Shown piece after piece: positions 8,757-17,496 of a stretch of 64,000 bases of DNA. The DNA is taken from assembly GCF_025061645.1 (NCBI RefSeq), contig NZ_JANYMP010000001.1, positions 695,591 through 759,590 on the forward strand, read 5' to 3'. Both the position numbers and the translations under genes were made by a program. The notes under the pieces are model-generated. The model was not told where the DNA came from. It saw nothing but the letters and a program-made list of their open reading frames with translations, and did not search any database. Numbering within the stretch: the first letter of the stretch is position 1; each line of letters opens with the position of its first letter. Origin of the DNA: Umezawaea endophytica. GTDB taxonomy: Bacteria; Actinomycetota; Actinomycetes; Mycobacteriales; Pseudonocardiaceae.

Positions 8757-9143
8757 TCACGACACGGCGGAGAGCGCCTCGGGCACGGTCCGGTACAGCT
8801 CCAGCGTCTGGTCGAGCATGGTGGCCCGCAGTGCGCGCAGCGGGTTGCGGGCGGGAGCCACCACCCGCAACGGGGTGCCGCGGCGGACGCCGAGCTGGTG
8901 GTACTCCACCAGCAGCGACAGGCCGACCGAGGCGAGGAAGTCGACACCGGTCAGGTCGACCACCACCGGACCCCGGCCCGCGGCGGCGTCGGTGAACGCC
9001 GCGGCGAGCTGTTCACCCAGCTCCGACGCGGTGTGCGAGTCCACCTGGCCGAACGCGCGCACGACGACGGCGTCACCCCGCGTCTCGCGCTCGGCGCGCA
9101 GCGGGTCGACCCACTCGCCTCGACGATCATCACCGATCGACAC
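8757..9143 (-). CDS. STAS-domain anti-sigma factor antagonist
   Basis: 128 residues, the usual length for SpoIIAA/BldG-like antagonists. The STAS fold has GQVDSHTASELGEQL and the phospho-acceptor segment DLTGVDFLASVGLSLL, where the Ser after FLA is the residue normally phosphorylated by an anti-sigma kinase. It would bind an anti-sigma factor when unphosphorylated and free a stress sigma factor. No anti-sigma kinase or sigma gene is visible nearby. Confidence 0.88.
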   Translation of the reverse strand: MSIGDDRRGEWVDPLRAERETRGDAVVVRAFGQVDSHTASELGEQLAAAFTDAAAGRGPVVVDLTGVDFLASVGLSLLVEYHQLGVRRGTPLRVVAPARNPLRALRATMLDQTLELYRTVPEALSAVS

Positions 9144-9249
9144 GTGGCCTCCTGACCCTGCCTGGTGCGCTCACCCCCGAATCTAGCCGTTCGCCCGCGG
9201 CGGGCGGCCGTTCGCGGCGCGGATCCCTCCCGACGGCGCAGGCGCGACC

Positions 9250-9900
9250 TCAGACGAGCAGCCGGTGCCGCCACGCCCAGATGGCGATCTCGGTGCGGTT
9301 GCGCACGCCCAGCTTGCCCTGGACGCTCGCCAGGTGCGTCTTCACGGTGGACAGGGAGATCTCCAGGTCCTCGGCGACCTCCGCGTTCGTCCGTCCTTTC
9401 GCGACGGCCAGCACGACGTCCATCTCCCGCGTCGTCAACGGGGTGTCCGGTCGCACGAGGGTGCGGCTCGGGTCGCTGGTGAAGTGCGCCAGCAGCCGCA
9501 CGGTGACCGACGGCGACACCATGGACTCGCCCTTGGCCGCGGCGTGCACGGCTTCGAGCAGCAGCCGGGGGCCCGCGTCCTTGAGCAGGAACCCGCACGC
9601 GCCCGCGAGCAGCGCCGCGTAGACGTTCGCGTCCACGTCGTAGGTGGTCACCACGACGACCCGCAGCGGGTCGGCGACGGTCGGGCCCGCGAGCAGCTCG
9701 GTGGCGCGGATGCCGTCGAGCACGGGCATCCGGATGTCCATCAGGGTGACGTCCGGCCGGAACCGGCGGGCCAGCCGCACCGCGGACTCGCCGTCGGCGG
9801 CCTCGCTGATGACCTGGATCTCCGGGTCCGCGTCGAGGATGAGCCGGAACCCGGTGCGCACCAGGGTCTGGTCGTCGGCGATGAGCACCCGGATCGGCAT
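9250..9900 (-). CDS. NarL/LuxR-type response regulator
   Basis: 216 residues. The receiver domain has the acidic pair in IADDQTLVR, phospho-acceptor Asp in LMDIRMP and the conserved Lys in FLLKDA. The C-terminal LuxR helix-turn-helix is LTTREMDVVLAVAKGRTNAEVAEDLEISLSTVKTH. The ATG at 9900 overlaps the kinase stop by one base (TGATG), so the two are translationally coupled and almost certainly partners. Confidence 0.94.
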   Translation of the reverse strand: MPIRVLIADDQTLVRTGFRLILDADPEIQVISEAADGESAVRLARRFRPDVTLMDIRMPVLDGIRATELLAGPTVADPLRVVVVTTYDVDANVYAALLAGACGFLLKDAGPRLLLEAVHAAAKGESMVSPSVTVRLLAHFTSDPSRTLVRPDTPLTTREMDVVLAVAKGRTNAEVAEDLEISLSTVKTHLASVQGKLGVRNRTEIAIWAWRHRLLV

Positions 9901-11084
9901 CAGACCCCTTCCCCGGCGCGCAGCGGGAGCCGCGCGGTGGTGCGCCAGCGGTGGCCGGGTTCCGGCCCGGCGTGCAGGCTCCCGCCCAGCGCGGTGACCC
10001 GCTCCGCCATACCCACGAGACCGTAGCCACCACCGGAGCGGTCGCCGCTCGCGCCGTCGTTGCGGATCTCCAGCACGAGGTGGCCGTCGGCGGTGTGGGC
10101 GCCGACGACGACCTCGGTGGCGTTCGGGGCGTGCCGCCGCACGTTGGTCATGGACTCCAGCACGATCCGGTTCACGGTGCCCGCCAGGTCCGACGGCACC
10201 GCCGTGGCGTCCAGCTCCTCCGACATGACCACGTCCGCGCGACCGTCCGCGGCAGCGCGGACGGCGTCGCCGAGCGTGCCGTCGGGCGGCGACGGCGCGG
10301 GGTCGCTGCGCAGCATCCCGACCAGCCGCCGCATCGAGGTGAGCGCCTCGGCGCCCGCCTGCTCGACCTCGCGGTACACGTCGACGGGGTCCTGGTCGGG
10401 CACCGCCGGGTTCTCCGCGAGCGCGTGCGCGGCCTGCGCGAGGACGACGATGCCGCTGACGTGGTGCGCCACCAGGTCGTGCAGCTCCCTGGCCAGTTGC
10501 AGGCGCTCGCCCTCGCGCACCCGGTCCAGCGCGGCGACGTGCCGGGCGTCGGCGTCGCGCAGCACCAGGCCGAAGGCCAGCGCGGTGCCCCACAGCAGCG
10601 CGGCGGGCACGGCGGCCAGCGCCACCGGCGACGCGACGCCGTAGCGCACCACCGGCGCGGCGACGACCGCCGCGCCCGCGGCCACCGCCAGCACCGCCGC
10701 CGCGACCGGTGGCAGGCGCCTGCACCCCGCGCCCGCGAGCAGCGCGATGCCGAGCACCTCGGTCGCGACCGGCTGGGCACCGGCCTCCGCGCCCACGAGC
10801 GCCGCCGCTCCCGTGCTGATCAGCGAGAACCCGATCACCGACCAGCCGAGCAGCGCGACCCGGTCCGGGAAGCGGCGGCGCAGCACGGCCAGCACCGCCA
10901 CCGCCGTGCCCACGTACGGCACGAGGGCCGCCAGCACGGGCCCCAGCACGCCCCGCGCGCCTCCCTGGCCCTGCCGGACCACCAGCACGCTGTCCACGAC
11001 CGTCGCCACCACCAGCGCGGTGATCTCGGCGACGAGCACGCCGCGACGTGCCGGCGGTCCGGCTGGGGTCATGGGCACGATCAT
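9900..11084 (-). CDS. Sensor histidine kinase (HisKA_3 type), partner of the adjacent regulator
   Basis: About 394 residues. The N-terminal half is a membrane domain with about five to six segments and no large extracellular domain. It is followed by RELHDLVAHHVSGIV-type sequence, here ARELHDLVAHHVSG, containing the phospho-accepting His, then an ATPase domain with VLESMTNVRRHAPNA and GYGLVGMAERV. Start choice among GTG 11111, ATG 11084 and ATG 11072 is uncertain; 11084 has GGGATCGGG upstream. The signal sensed is unknown. Confidence 0.9.
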   Translation of the reverse strand: MIVPMTPAGPPARRGVLVAEITALVVATVVDSVLVVRQGQGGARGVLGPVLAALVPYVGTAVAVLAVLRRRFPDRVALLGWSVIGFSLISTGAAALVGAEAGAQPVATEVLGIALLAGAGCRRLPPVAAAVLAVAAGAAVVAAPVVRYGVASPVALAAVPAALLWGTALAFGLVLRDADARHVAALDRVREGERLQLARELHDLVAHHVSGIVVLAQAAHALAENPAVPDQDPVDVYREVEQAGAEALTSMRRLVGMLRSDPAPSPPDGTLGDAVRAAADGRADVVMSEELDATAVPSDLAGTVNRIVLESMTNVRRHAPNATEVVVGAHTADGHLVLEIRNDGASGDRSGGGYGLVGMAERVTALGGSLHAGPEPGHRWRTTARLPLRAGEGV

Positions 11085-11145
11085 CCCGATCCCGCGCCCG
11101 GTGCCGCCCACCGGGTCCGCCGTCGGTCCGCCGCCCGCGCGTCGA

Positions 11146-11598
11146 TCACGCGGAGCGCTTCACGGCGGCGATGTAGGCGTTGGACGCGGGCAGGTAGCTC
11201 AGGACGACGGCGACGAGCGCGACGGCGCAACTGGCGTACCCGACCGCCGTGTTGCCCTGGGTGGCGGCGATCGAGGCGAGCTGGAGCAGCGTGATCACGG
11301 TCAGCACGACGCGGGCCCAGTTGCGGCCCGCCTTGAGCTTGAACGCGAGCCACAGGTGCACCAGCGCGACCACCAGCGTGACCCCGATGGCGAACCCGAG
11401 GCCCAGCGTGGCGGATCCCTGGATCTGCTCCTCGGTCAGCGCGTCCTGATTGGACTCCCGCAGGGTGTCGACGAGCTGTTGGCGGGACCCGGCCAGCAGC
11501 ACGGCGGCGGCGAGGCTCACGGCGGTCGAGACGAGGAAGCCGAAGAAGGCCGTGATGATCGTGGTCGGAGGGGTCTGGGTGTGCGTTTCGGTAGCCAT
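11146..11598 (-). CDS. Small four-helix membrane protein of unknown function
   Basis: 150 residues. Hydrophobic segments at about 13-37, 66-87, 95-112 and 117-138 suggest four membrane passes. It has a short polar Thr-rich N-terminus and a segment resembling KAGRNWARVVLTVITLL, often seen in actinobacterial small membrane proteins. It lies upstream of the kinase on the same strand with a 61-base gap, so it could be cotranscribed. No function can be assigned. Confidence 0.75.
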   Translation of the reverse strand: MATETHTQTPPTTIITAFFGFLVSTAVSLAAAVLLAGSRQQLVDTLRESNQDALTEEQIQGSATLGLGFAIGVTLVVALVHLWLAFKLKAGRNWARVVLTVITLLQLASIAATQGNTAVGYASCAVALVAVVLSYLPASNAYIAAVKRSA

Positions 11599-11740
11599 GG
11601 CCGAAAGCTATTTCCGTCCGGGATGCCGTGCAGCGCAACGACGTTCCGCCTAGTCCTTTCGGCCGACCCCCTAGTTCGCGGGGACTGGGGGACCCGCCTC
11701 GCCCCCTGTCCGCCCGTGCTCGGCCCATCCGGGCGGCGGG

Positions 11741-11746
11741 TACGGT
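11741..11746 (+). promoter_or_regulatory. -10 element TACGGT for a leaderless gene
   Basis: The hexamer TACGGT (TANNNT form) ends 6 bases before the GTG at 11753, and there is no Shine-Dalgarno sequence. This spacing places transcription start at the start codon, as in actinobacterial leaderless genes. Confidence 0.5.
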
Positions 11747-11752
11747 TCCGCT

Positions 11753-12268
11753 GTGGCACAGGTCTTCATCCAGCCCTCGTACGGGACTCCCGAGGCGCGC
11801 GGGTACGGGAGGGCCACCCTGGACGCGTGCGTGCCGTTCACGGACGCCCGCTACGCCGAAACGCTGTCCCCTGCCGACCTCGCCGGGCTCAGCACCGCGC
11901 ACCCGAGCGGCTCCGCGCGGTTCTGGGGCGCCACGGCCAAGCACGACAGGCGGATGGACACCGTGACCGCCGGTGACGTCGTGCTGCTCACCGGTCGGAA
12001 GCACGTGCTGGCGATCGGCGAGGTCGGGCACCGCTTCCGCGATCCCGCGTTCGCCAGGCTGCTGTGGAACCCCGCTCCGGGGAAGTGCGTCTGGGGCAAC
12101 GTCTACAGCCTGCGCGGGTACTGGCCGGTCCGGGTGCCCTACGAGGCGGTCTGGGCGTTGCCCGGCTTCACGGTCGGCGACAACTTCATGGGCCTGCGGT
12201 TCCTGGACCCCGGCAGGTCGGCCGCCGTCCTGGCCCTCGTCGCGCCGGAAACGGGGCGGAACCCCTAG
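11753..12268 (+). CDS. Hypothetical protein with a PUA/EVE-like fold (tentative)
   Basis: 171 residues, GTG start, apparently leaderless. The central part TVTAGDVVLLTGRKHVLAIGEVG followed by RFRDP and WNPAPGKCVWGNVYSL has the look of PUA/EVE-type beta-barrel domains that bind modified bases or RNA, but no diagnostic residue is certain. It stands alone. Its TAG stop (12266-12268) overlaps the TAG of the convergent RDD gene through a shared CTAG. The gene is convincing; the fold assignment is an inference. Confidence 0.75.
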   Translation: MAQVFIQPSYGTPEARGYGRATLDACVPFTDARYAETLSPADLAGLSTAHPSGSARFWGATAKHDRRMDTVTAGDVVLLTGRKHVLAIGEVGHRFRDPAFARLLWNPAPGKCVWGNVYSLRGYWPVRVPYEAVWALPGFTVGDNFMGLRFLDPGRSAAVLALVAPETGRNP

Positions 12269-12708
12269 GTCCCGCCCGACGACCTCACCCGCACGACCAC
12301 GGTGCGCGTGACGATGTCGCCGAAGCGCTGGTGCCGCGGCGTGACGGCGATCAGCACCGCGCCGAGCAGGCCGAGGAACAGGCCGTCCACCGCGAACAGC
12401 AGCCACCGCACGAGGTAGTCCCGCAGGGTCGGCGCCGTGCCGTCGAGCCGGACGATCCGCAGTCCCAGCCGCCGCATCGCGGGCGTGGCGCCGCCCTGGG
12501 TGTGCGGCACCCACACCTCGGACCACAGCGTGCCGCCGAGTGCGACCACGACGAGCATCACCAGCGGCAGGTAGAGGACCTCGCCGGGGGCGCCCACCTT
12601 CACGACCAGCGCGTAGGCAGCCGCAGCTCCCCACAGGGTCGCCGACGCGGTCGCCACCATCACCGTCACCTGGTCCAGCGCGTACTGGAGGTACCGGCGC
12701 AGCACCAC
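12265..12708 (-). CDS. RDD-family membrane protein
   Basis: 147 residues, GTG start with the strong ribosome-binding site GAAGGGGAG. Membrane segments at about 12-40 and 43-62 precede the RDD-typical region GGATPAMRRLGLRIVRLDG. A further pair of segments follows (95-122), then the ending PRHQRFGDIVTRTVVV, characteristic of RDD proteins. These are integral membrane proteins of poorly known function. Its 3' end overlaps the convergent gene by 4 bases. Confidence 0.85.
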   Translation of the reverse strand: MVLRRYLQYALDQVTVMVATASATLWGAAAAYALVVKVGAPGEVLYLPLVMLVVVALGGTLWSEVWVPHTQGGATPAMRRLGLRIVRLDGTAPTLRDYLVRWLLFAVDGLFLGLLGAVLIAVTPRHQRFGDIVTRTVVVRVRSSGGT

Positions 12709-12791
12709 GGTCTCCCCTTCGCCCACCCGGCCAACCCTGCCAGACGCCGACCGGTCGAGACGGGCGCGTCCGCCGGAGGTGGAGCGCGTGC

Positions 12792-13424
12792 TCAGGGCAG
12801 CAGGTCTTCGCAGGTGATGGGGCGGTTGGGCAGCGGGCTCCCCGGTTGGGCGCGCAGGCCGTCGAGCATGAGCGCCATGCAGCGCTCCGCCGCGCCGTCG
12901 ATGCTGTCGAGCTGGTGCGGGAGCTGTCGCATGAGGAGCACGAACAGCAGCGCCACGTCGCCGGTGCCGATGTCCGGCCGCACCTGGCCCTCGGCCTGGG
13001 CCCCCTTGACCATGTGGTCGAGGTCGGACAGCAGCACCCGGCGGAACCGCTCGGTCGTCGGGTCGTCGCGGATGACGGCTCCCGCCTGCGCGGAGATCAT
13101 CGCGAGGTGGATGCTGAGCCGGAATTCCCGCGAGTACCGCACGAACCGGACCAGCGCGTCCCACGCGGTCGGCTCCTCCTCGATGGACGCCCGCGCCTCC
13201 TCCATCGCACGGGTGAAGCTGTCCAGCGCGACCTCGCGGATCAGCGTCTCGCGGTCGGGGAAGCGCCGGTAGAGCGTACCGACGCCGACCGCCGCGGCGC
13301 GGGCGATCTCCTCCATCGGGGCGTCCGGCCCCTGCGCGACGAACATCGTCCTGGCCGCCGCGATGATCTGGTCGCGGTTGCGCCGGGCGTCGGCGCGCAG
13401 CGGCGTGCCGGGGTCGACTGCCAT
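12792..13424 (-). CDS. TetR-family repressor, probably of the divergent P450
   Basis: 210 residues. The N-terminal TetR helix-turn-helix spans about 15-62 (RDQIIAAARTMFVAQG and VGVGTLYRRFPDRETLI), followed by an all-helical ligand domain. It is divergent from the cytochrome P450 gene with 197 bases between them, and a 9-bp inverted repeat in that gap is a candidate operator. The likely role is ligand-controlled repression of itself and the P450. Confidence 0.92.
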   Translation of the reverse strand: MAVDPGTPLRADARRNRDQIIAAARTMFVAQGPDAPMEEIARAAAVGVGTLYRRFPDRETLIREVALDSFTRAMEEARASIEEEPTAWDALVRFVRYSREFRLSIHLAMISAQAGAVIRDDPTTERFRRVLLSDLDHMVKGAQAEGQVRPDIGTGDVALLFVLLMRQLPHQLDSIDGAAERCMALMLDGLRAQPGSPLPNRPITCEDLLP

Positions 13425-13534
13425 GGGGCGACGCCTTTCCGCTCGAACCGGGGGTCCGATTCTCGCACGCGGGTGATCGCAACCGGGCGTAACGGAAACC
13501 GGGGAGTTTCGCCCCGAAGTAGGTGGACGATTTT

Positions 13535-13567
13535 CTTCCGCTTCGCTAACTTGGAGAGAAGCGGAAG
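13535..13567. promoter_or_regulatory. Candidate TetR operator between TetR and P450 genes
   Basis: CTTCCGCTT (13535-13543) and AAGCGGAAG (13559-13567) are perfect 9-bp inverted arms with a 15-base spacer. They lie about 55 bases before the P450 start, in a locally AT-richer stretch. The site fits a dimeric repressor. Confidence 0.55.
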
Positions 13568-13621
13568 GTAATCCTCCGCATACTCACGGTTCTCGTCGAC
13601 GCCGGACACCAGGAGATCGCG

Positions 13622-14842
13622 ATGACGGAAGTGCTGCCGATGCGCCCCGAGCAGTTCCCGCTGAACAGGGAGTGCCCCTTCTCACCGCCGAAGGAGTACC
13701 GCGAGATCCGCGAGGAGGACCCGATCGCCAGGATCCACCTGCCCGACGGGAAGTGGGCCTGGGCCGTCACCCGGCACGAGGACGTCCGGACGGTGCTGTC
13801 CGACCCCCGGTTCAGCGCGGACCGGACGCACCCGGACTTCCCGGTCCTGGCCTCCGGCGGGCGGCTCCGGCCGCCGGAGGAGAAGGTCGAGAAGTCCCTC
13901 ATCTCCATGGACGCGCCCGAGCACGGGCCCGCCCGGCGCGCGGTGCTCGGGGAGTTCACCGTGCGCCGGATGGAGGCGCTGCGCCCGCGCATCCAGGAGA
14001 TCGTGGACGAGCGGATCGACGCCGTCCTGGCCGGGCCGCAGCCCGCGGACCTGGTGCGCGAACTGTCCCTGCCGGTGCCCTCGCTGGTGATCTGCGAACT
14101 GCTCGGGGTCCCCTACAGCGACCACGAGTTCTTCCAGGAGCACACCGCGACGATGGTCGACCGGATGAGTTCCGGCCAGGCCCGCCAGGAGGCCGTCCGC
14201 GCGATCGAGGACTACCTCAGCGACCTGATCAAGCTCAAGGAGGACGCCCCCGGCGAGGACGACCTGCTGGGCAGGCAGATCCTCAAGGGCCGCGAGGAGG
14301 GCACGTACCGGCACGAGGCGCTGGTGGCCATGGCGTTCCTCCTGCTGGTCGCGGGCCACGAGACCACCGCGAACATGATCTCCCTCGGCACGGTGGCGCT
14401 GCTGGAGAACCCGGACCAGCTCGCACTGGTCAGGGACGACCCGGCGAAGACGCTGCCCGCGGTGGAGGAACTGCTGCGGTACTTCACCATCGTCGACGTC
14501 GTCACCGCGCGGCTGGCGACCGAGGACGTGGAACTGGGCGGGGTCACCATCCACGCGGGCGACGGCGTGATCGGGGTCGGCTTCTCCGCCAACCGCGACC
14601 CGGAGGCCTTCGAGAACCCCGACAGCCTCGACCTCGAACGCGGTGCGCGCCACCACGTCGCGTTCGGCTTCGGGCCGCACCAGTGCCTCGGGCAGAACCT
14701 CGCCCGGATGGAGCTCCAGATCGTCATCGACACCCTGTTCCGCCGCCTCCCCGGCCTCGCGCTGGCCGAGCCGCTGGAGAAGCTGCCGTTCAAGGACGAG
14801 GCGGCGATCTACGGGCTGTACGCCCTGCCGGTCACCTGGTGA
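13622..14842 (+). CDS. Cytochrome P450 (CYP105-like)
   Basis: 406 residues, a normal bacterial P450 length. The oxygen-binding I-helix motif AGHETT is at 244-249, the ExxR motif is E283-R286 in EELLRY, and the heme loop FGFGPHQCLG has the Cys ligand at 355. It should hydroxylate or otherwise oxidise a small molecule using electrons from a separate ferredoxin; no ferredoxin gene is adjacent. A GGAG ribosome-binding site precedes the ATG. Likely controlled by the divergent TetR repressor. Overall resemblance is to the CYP105/107 group of actinomycete metabolic P450s. Confidence 0.95.
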   Translation: MTEVLPMRPEQFPLNRECPFSPPKEYREIREEDPIARIHLPDGKWAWAVTRHEDVRTVLSDPRFSADRTHPDFPVLASGGRLRPPEEKVEKSLISMDAPEHGPARRAVLGEFTVRRMEALRPRIQEIVDERIDAVLAGPQPADLVRELSLPVPSLVICELLGVPYSDHEFFQEHTATMVDRMSSGQARQEAVRAIEDYLSDLIKLKEDAPGEDDLLGRQILKGREEGTYRHEALVAMAFLLLVAGHETTANMISLGTVALLENPDQLALVRDDPAKTLPAVEELLRYFTIVDVVTARLATEDVELGGVTIHAGDGVIGVGFSANRDPEAFENPDSLDLERGARHHVAFGFGPHQCLGQNLARMELQIVIDTLFRRLPGLALAEPLEKLPFKDEAAIYGLYALPVTW

Positions 14843-14854
14843 GACCGGTGCGTC

Positions 14855-14884
14855 CGCTCGGTGGGCGACCGCGCCCGCCGAGCG
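14855..14884. terminator. Bidirectional hairpin between convergent P450 and AKR genes
   Basis: A 13-bp stem (14855-14867 with 14872-14884, one non-Watson-Crick pair) with a 4-base loop ends flush with the stop codon of the aldo/keto reductase and begins 12 bases after the P450 stop. Confidence 0.65.
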
Positions 14885-15946
14885 TCAGGCGCGCTGGAAG
14901 GTGTCGGACGAGAGCCCGTTGATCGTGGTGCCGCCCTGCTGGAAGCCGATGCCCATGCCGTCGACGACCTCGGCGGGGTAGTCCAGCCGGGGCGCGGTCA
15001 GACCGTCCAGCTCGGCGAGGTCCTCCCTGGACAGGTGGACGTCGAGCGAGGCCGCGTTGGCGTCCCACTGGGCGAGCGTGCGGGCGCCGATCAGGGTCGA
15101 GGTGACCTCGCTCCGGCTCCGGACCCAGGCGAGCGCGACGGCGGCCACCCCGGTGTCCAGTTCCTTCGCGATCCGCTGGAGCACGTCGAGCAGCGCGAAC
15201 GTGCTCTCGGTGAGGTGCGGGGCCGCGTAGGCGGCGCGCCGGGAGTCGTCGGGGTCGGAGTTCGCGCGGGTGTACTTGCCGGAGAGGACACCGCTGGCGA
15301 GCGGGCTCCACGGCGTGACGCCGAGCCCGAGCGCCCGAGCGACGCCGAACTGCTCGCCCTCCGCGGTGCGGCGCAGGAGCGAGTACTCGACCTGGAGCGC
15401 GATGAACGGCTCCCAGCCGCGCAGCCGGGCGATCGTGGTGGCCTCGGCGACCGCCCAGGCGGGCGTGTTGGACGCCCCGACGTAGCGGATCTTCCCGGCG
15501 CGCACGAGGTCGTCCAGTGTGGACATCGTCTCCTCGACCGGGGTGTGCCGGTCCCACATGTGCTGCCAGTAGAGGTCGACGTAATCGGTGTTCAGCCTCC
15601 GCAGCGAGTCCTCGACCTGCCTGCGGATGTTCTTGCGGCCGTTGCCACCGGCGTTCGGGTCGCCGGGGTGCGTGTTGGCGTCGAACTTGGTGGCCAGCAC
15701 CAGGCGGTCGCGGGCGCCGGGGTCGCGGGCGAAGTACGCGCCCAGCGCCTCCTCGGACTTGCCGTCGCTGTAGATGTTCGCGGTGTCGACGAAGTTGCCG
15801 CCCGCCTCCCGGAAGCGGTCCAGGATCGCGAACGACGTCTCGTTGCCCGATCCCCAACTGCCGTCGTCGAAGTTCATCGCGCCGAGCGCGAGCGGGCTGA
15901 CGCGCAGCCCGCTGCGGCCGAGGGTGCGGTAGGAGTCGAGTGGCAT
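14885..15946 (-). CDS. Aldo/keto reductase
   Basis: 353 residues. The (beta/alpha)8 AKR tetrad is visible: Asp and Tyr in FVDTANIYSDGKSEEALG, Lys in LATKFDA and His in LYWQHMWD. The N-terminus RTLGRSGLRVSPLALGAMNF is typical. It should reduce aldehydes or ketones with NADPH. The start ATG 15946 has GAGGAA upstream; longer in-frame starts lack support. A conserved 30-bp element shared with two other genes lies 67 bases upstream. Confidence 0.93.
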   Translation of the reverse strand: MPLDSYRTLGRSGLRVSPLALGAMNFDDGSWGSGNETSFAILDRFREAGGNFVDTANIYSDGKSEEALGAYFARDPGARDRLVLATKFDANTHPGDPNAGGNGRKNIRRQVEDSLRRLNTDYVDLYWQHMWDRHTPVEETMSTLDDLVRAGKIRYVGASNTPAWAVAEATTIARLRGWEPFIALQVEYSLLRRTAEGEQFGVARALGLGVTPWSPLASGVLSGKYTRANSDPDDSRRAAYAAPHLTESTFALLDVLQRIAKELDTGVAAVALAWVRSRSEVTSTLIGARTLAQWDANAASLDVHLSREDLAELDGLTAPRLDYPAEVVDGMGIGFQQGGTTINGLSSDTFQRA

Positions 15947-16013
15947 GCGTTTCCTCTTCACTGGTGGGTTCCGGTGCCTCGCCACCAGCATCGCGCCGTC
16001 CGGTCCGCACGGG

Positions 16014-16043
16014 TAGGACGCGCCGGGGTGGGTGCGGCACTCC
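16014..16043 (-). promoter_or_regulatory. Shared 30-bp promoter element, copy A (upstream of AKR)
   Basis: This carries AGGACG, four variable bases, GGGGTGGGTGCG, then CAC and CC on the plus strand. It is the same element as at 19023-19052 and 60431-60460, with 24 of 30 positions identical in all three. It lies 67 bases before the AKR start codon. A further stretch GCGCGATGCTGG between element and gene is shared with the 60-kb copy and may hold the -10 box. Confidence 0.65.
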
Positions 16044-16405
16044 TAGGTGCGGTGGCCGCCCAGGTCGGCGACAGCGCGTTCGAGGTCGTGCTCGATGCGC
16101 CCCATGGTGTTCTGGTAGGCCTCGCCGAGGTCGATGCCGAGCCGGTCGGCCAGGACGAGGCACCACCAGACGCTCTCGGCCAGCTTGTGCTCCAGTTCCG
16201 CGCGGGGATCGCCCTGGACGGCCCAGGTCCCGTCGTGGGCGAGCAGCAGCCTCCCCACCTGGCCCACGTCGTTGGCGAAGCCCAGCATCAGCTCGTGCGA
16301 CGTCCACACCTTGCCGTTGAGGTGCAGTTCGAGCCGCTCGTAGAGGGCCCGCACCCGCAGGGCCCGGCTGTTCGCCGCGCTCAGCTCGCTGTCGTGCTCG
16401 GTCAT
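16043..16405 (-). CDS. MazG-like nucleotide pyrophosphohydrolase-type protein (tentative)
   Basis: 120 residues, all-helical pattern. The segment ELEHKLAESVWWCLVLADRLGIDLGEAY resembles the second half of MazG-like NTP pyrophosphatases, where acidic residues bind Mg. The first acidic motif is weak here (GFANDVGQVGRLL), so activity is uncertain. An AAGGAG ribosome-binding site overlaps the stop of the upstream oxidoreductase gene 11 bases away, so the two genes are cotranscribed. Confidence 0.72.
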   Translation of the reverse strand: MTEHDSELSAANSRALRVRALYERLELHLNGKVWTSHELMLGFANDVGQVGRLLLAHDGTWAVQGDPRAELEHKLAESVWWCLVLADRLGIDLGEAYQNTMGRIEHDLERAVADLGGHRT

Positions 16406-16416
16406 GGTCCGCTCCT

Positions 16417-17442
16417 TCAGAGGTCGACGACGTGGCTGTCCGCGATGGTCGCGACCAGCTCCGGTCCGTAGGCGGAAGCCGGTGACTGGAACCCCGGCGC
16501 GAAGTCCCCGGCGAGGACCCTCCTGGCGATCTCGACGGTCGACAGCCGGGTGAAGCCGTACCCGGTGGGCGTGTCCACGTAGGACCGGACGACACCACCG
16601 TCGTCGCCGACGACCTCCGCCGCCACCCGGCTGCGGCCGAGTGCCCGCTGCGCCTCGGTGGGCCCGTCGGGCAGGTCCGCGAGGTCGCCGTCCGGCGACG
16701 GCAGGGCGCGGGCGTTCTCGAAGTACACCTCGATGTTCGGCACCGAGGTCGACCGCCACGAGGTGATCAGGTCGCCCATGGGCAGCAGCACGGAGCTCTC
16801 CGGCCCGTCGCCGTAGTCGAGGTCGACCGAGGTCGGTCCGGGCAGCGCGGTGATCCGGCCGTCGGCGCGGACGAGCGCGCCGAGGTCGACGATCGACCCG
16901 TTGCTCGCGAGCGACCCGCGGGAGAACATCGACCCGCCCGCGAACGCCTCGTCCGGGTCGGGACCGCGGTAGAGCTTGAGACCGATCCGCAGCGTCCGCG
17001 GCCGGTCCACCCGCCGTGCGGCGTGGGCGGCGACGCAGTCGCTGGGGACGACGTCCCAGCCCGCTCCCGGCAGCAGCATCACCCCGGCCGCCGCCGCGGC
17101 GTCGCCGAGGGACTCCGCGAGCGCGAAGACGGCGTACTCGGCAGTGCTGTCGAGGTAGTGCGCCCCGGCCCGGACGCACGCGCGCATCATCGGCCCGGCC
17201 GTGGCGCTGAACGGGCCCGCCACGTTCAGCGCCACGGAGAACCCCTCCAGGCCGGTGCCCAGCGCGTGCTCGTCGTCGACGGGGAACACCACGGCGGGCA
17301 CCCCGAGCTCGTCGGCCAGCGCTGTCACGCGGTCGGCGTTCCGGCCGCCGACGGCGAAGTCGAGCCCCACCTCCCGCGCCCGGTGGGCGATGAGCTTCCC
17401 GGTGTAGCCGGTGGCTCCGTAGATCAGCAGGCGTGCGTTCAT
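16417..17442 (-). CDS. Saccharopine-dehydrogenase-like NAD(P)-binding oxidoreductase
   Basis: 341 residues. The N-terminal Rossmann motif YGATGYTGKLIAHRA is followed by VALNVAGPFSATAGPMMRACVRAGAHYLD, as in the saccharopine dehydrogenase/trans-acting enoyl reductase family. These act on amino-acid conjugates or lipid-like thioesters; the substrate is unknown. It is divergent from a WYL-domain regulator with a palindrome in between, and is followed by the MazG-like gene. Confidence 0.88.
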   Translation of the reverse strand: MNARLLIYGATGYTGKLIAHRAREVGLDFAVGGRNADRVTALADELGVPAVVFPVDDEHALGTGLEGFSVALNVAGPFSATAGPMMRACVRAGAHYLDSTAEYAVFALAESLGDAAAAAGVMLLPGAGWDVVPSDCVAAHAARRVDRPRTLRIGLKLYRGPDPDEAFAGGSMFSRGSLASNGSIVDLGALVRADGRITALPGPTSVDLDYGDGPESSVLLPMGDLITSWRSTSVPNIEVYFENARALPSPDGDLADLPDGPTEAQRALGRSRVAAEVVGDDGGVVRSYVDTPTGYGFTRLSTVEIARRVLAGDFAPGFQSPASAYGPELVATIADSHVVDL

Positions 17443-17496
17443 CGCGTGGTCCTCGTCTTCCGCTCGGTCGGTGTCCCCCGGACGCTAGGACGAGTT

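Noticed and set aside
8635-8760. Longer start (GTG 8760) for the second ROK gene
   Set aside because: It would overlap the STAS stop in GTGA style, but the extra 42 residues have no family match and the ribosome-binding site there is poor, whereas GGGAAGG precedes 8634.
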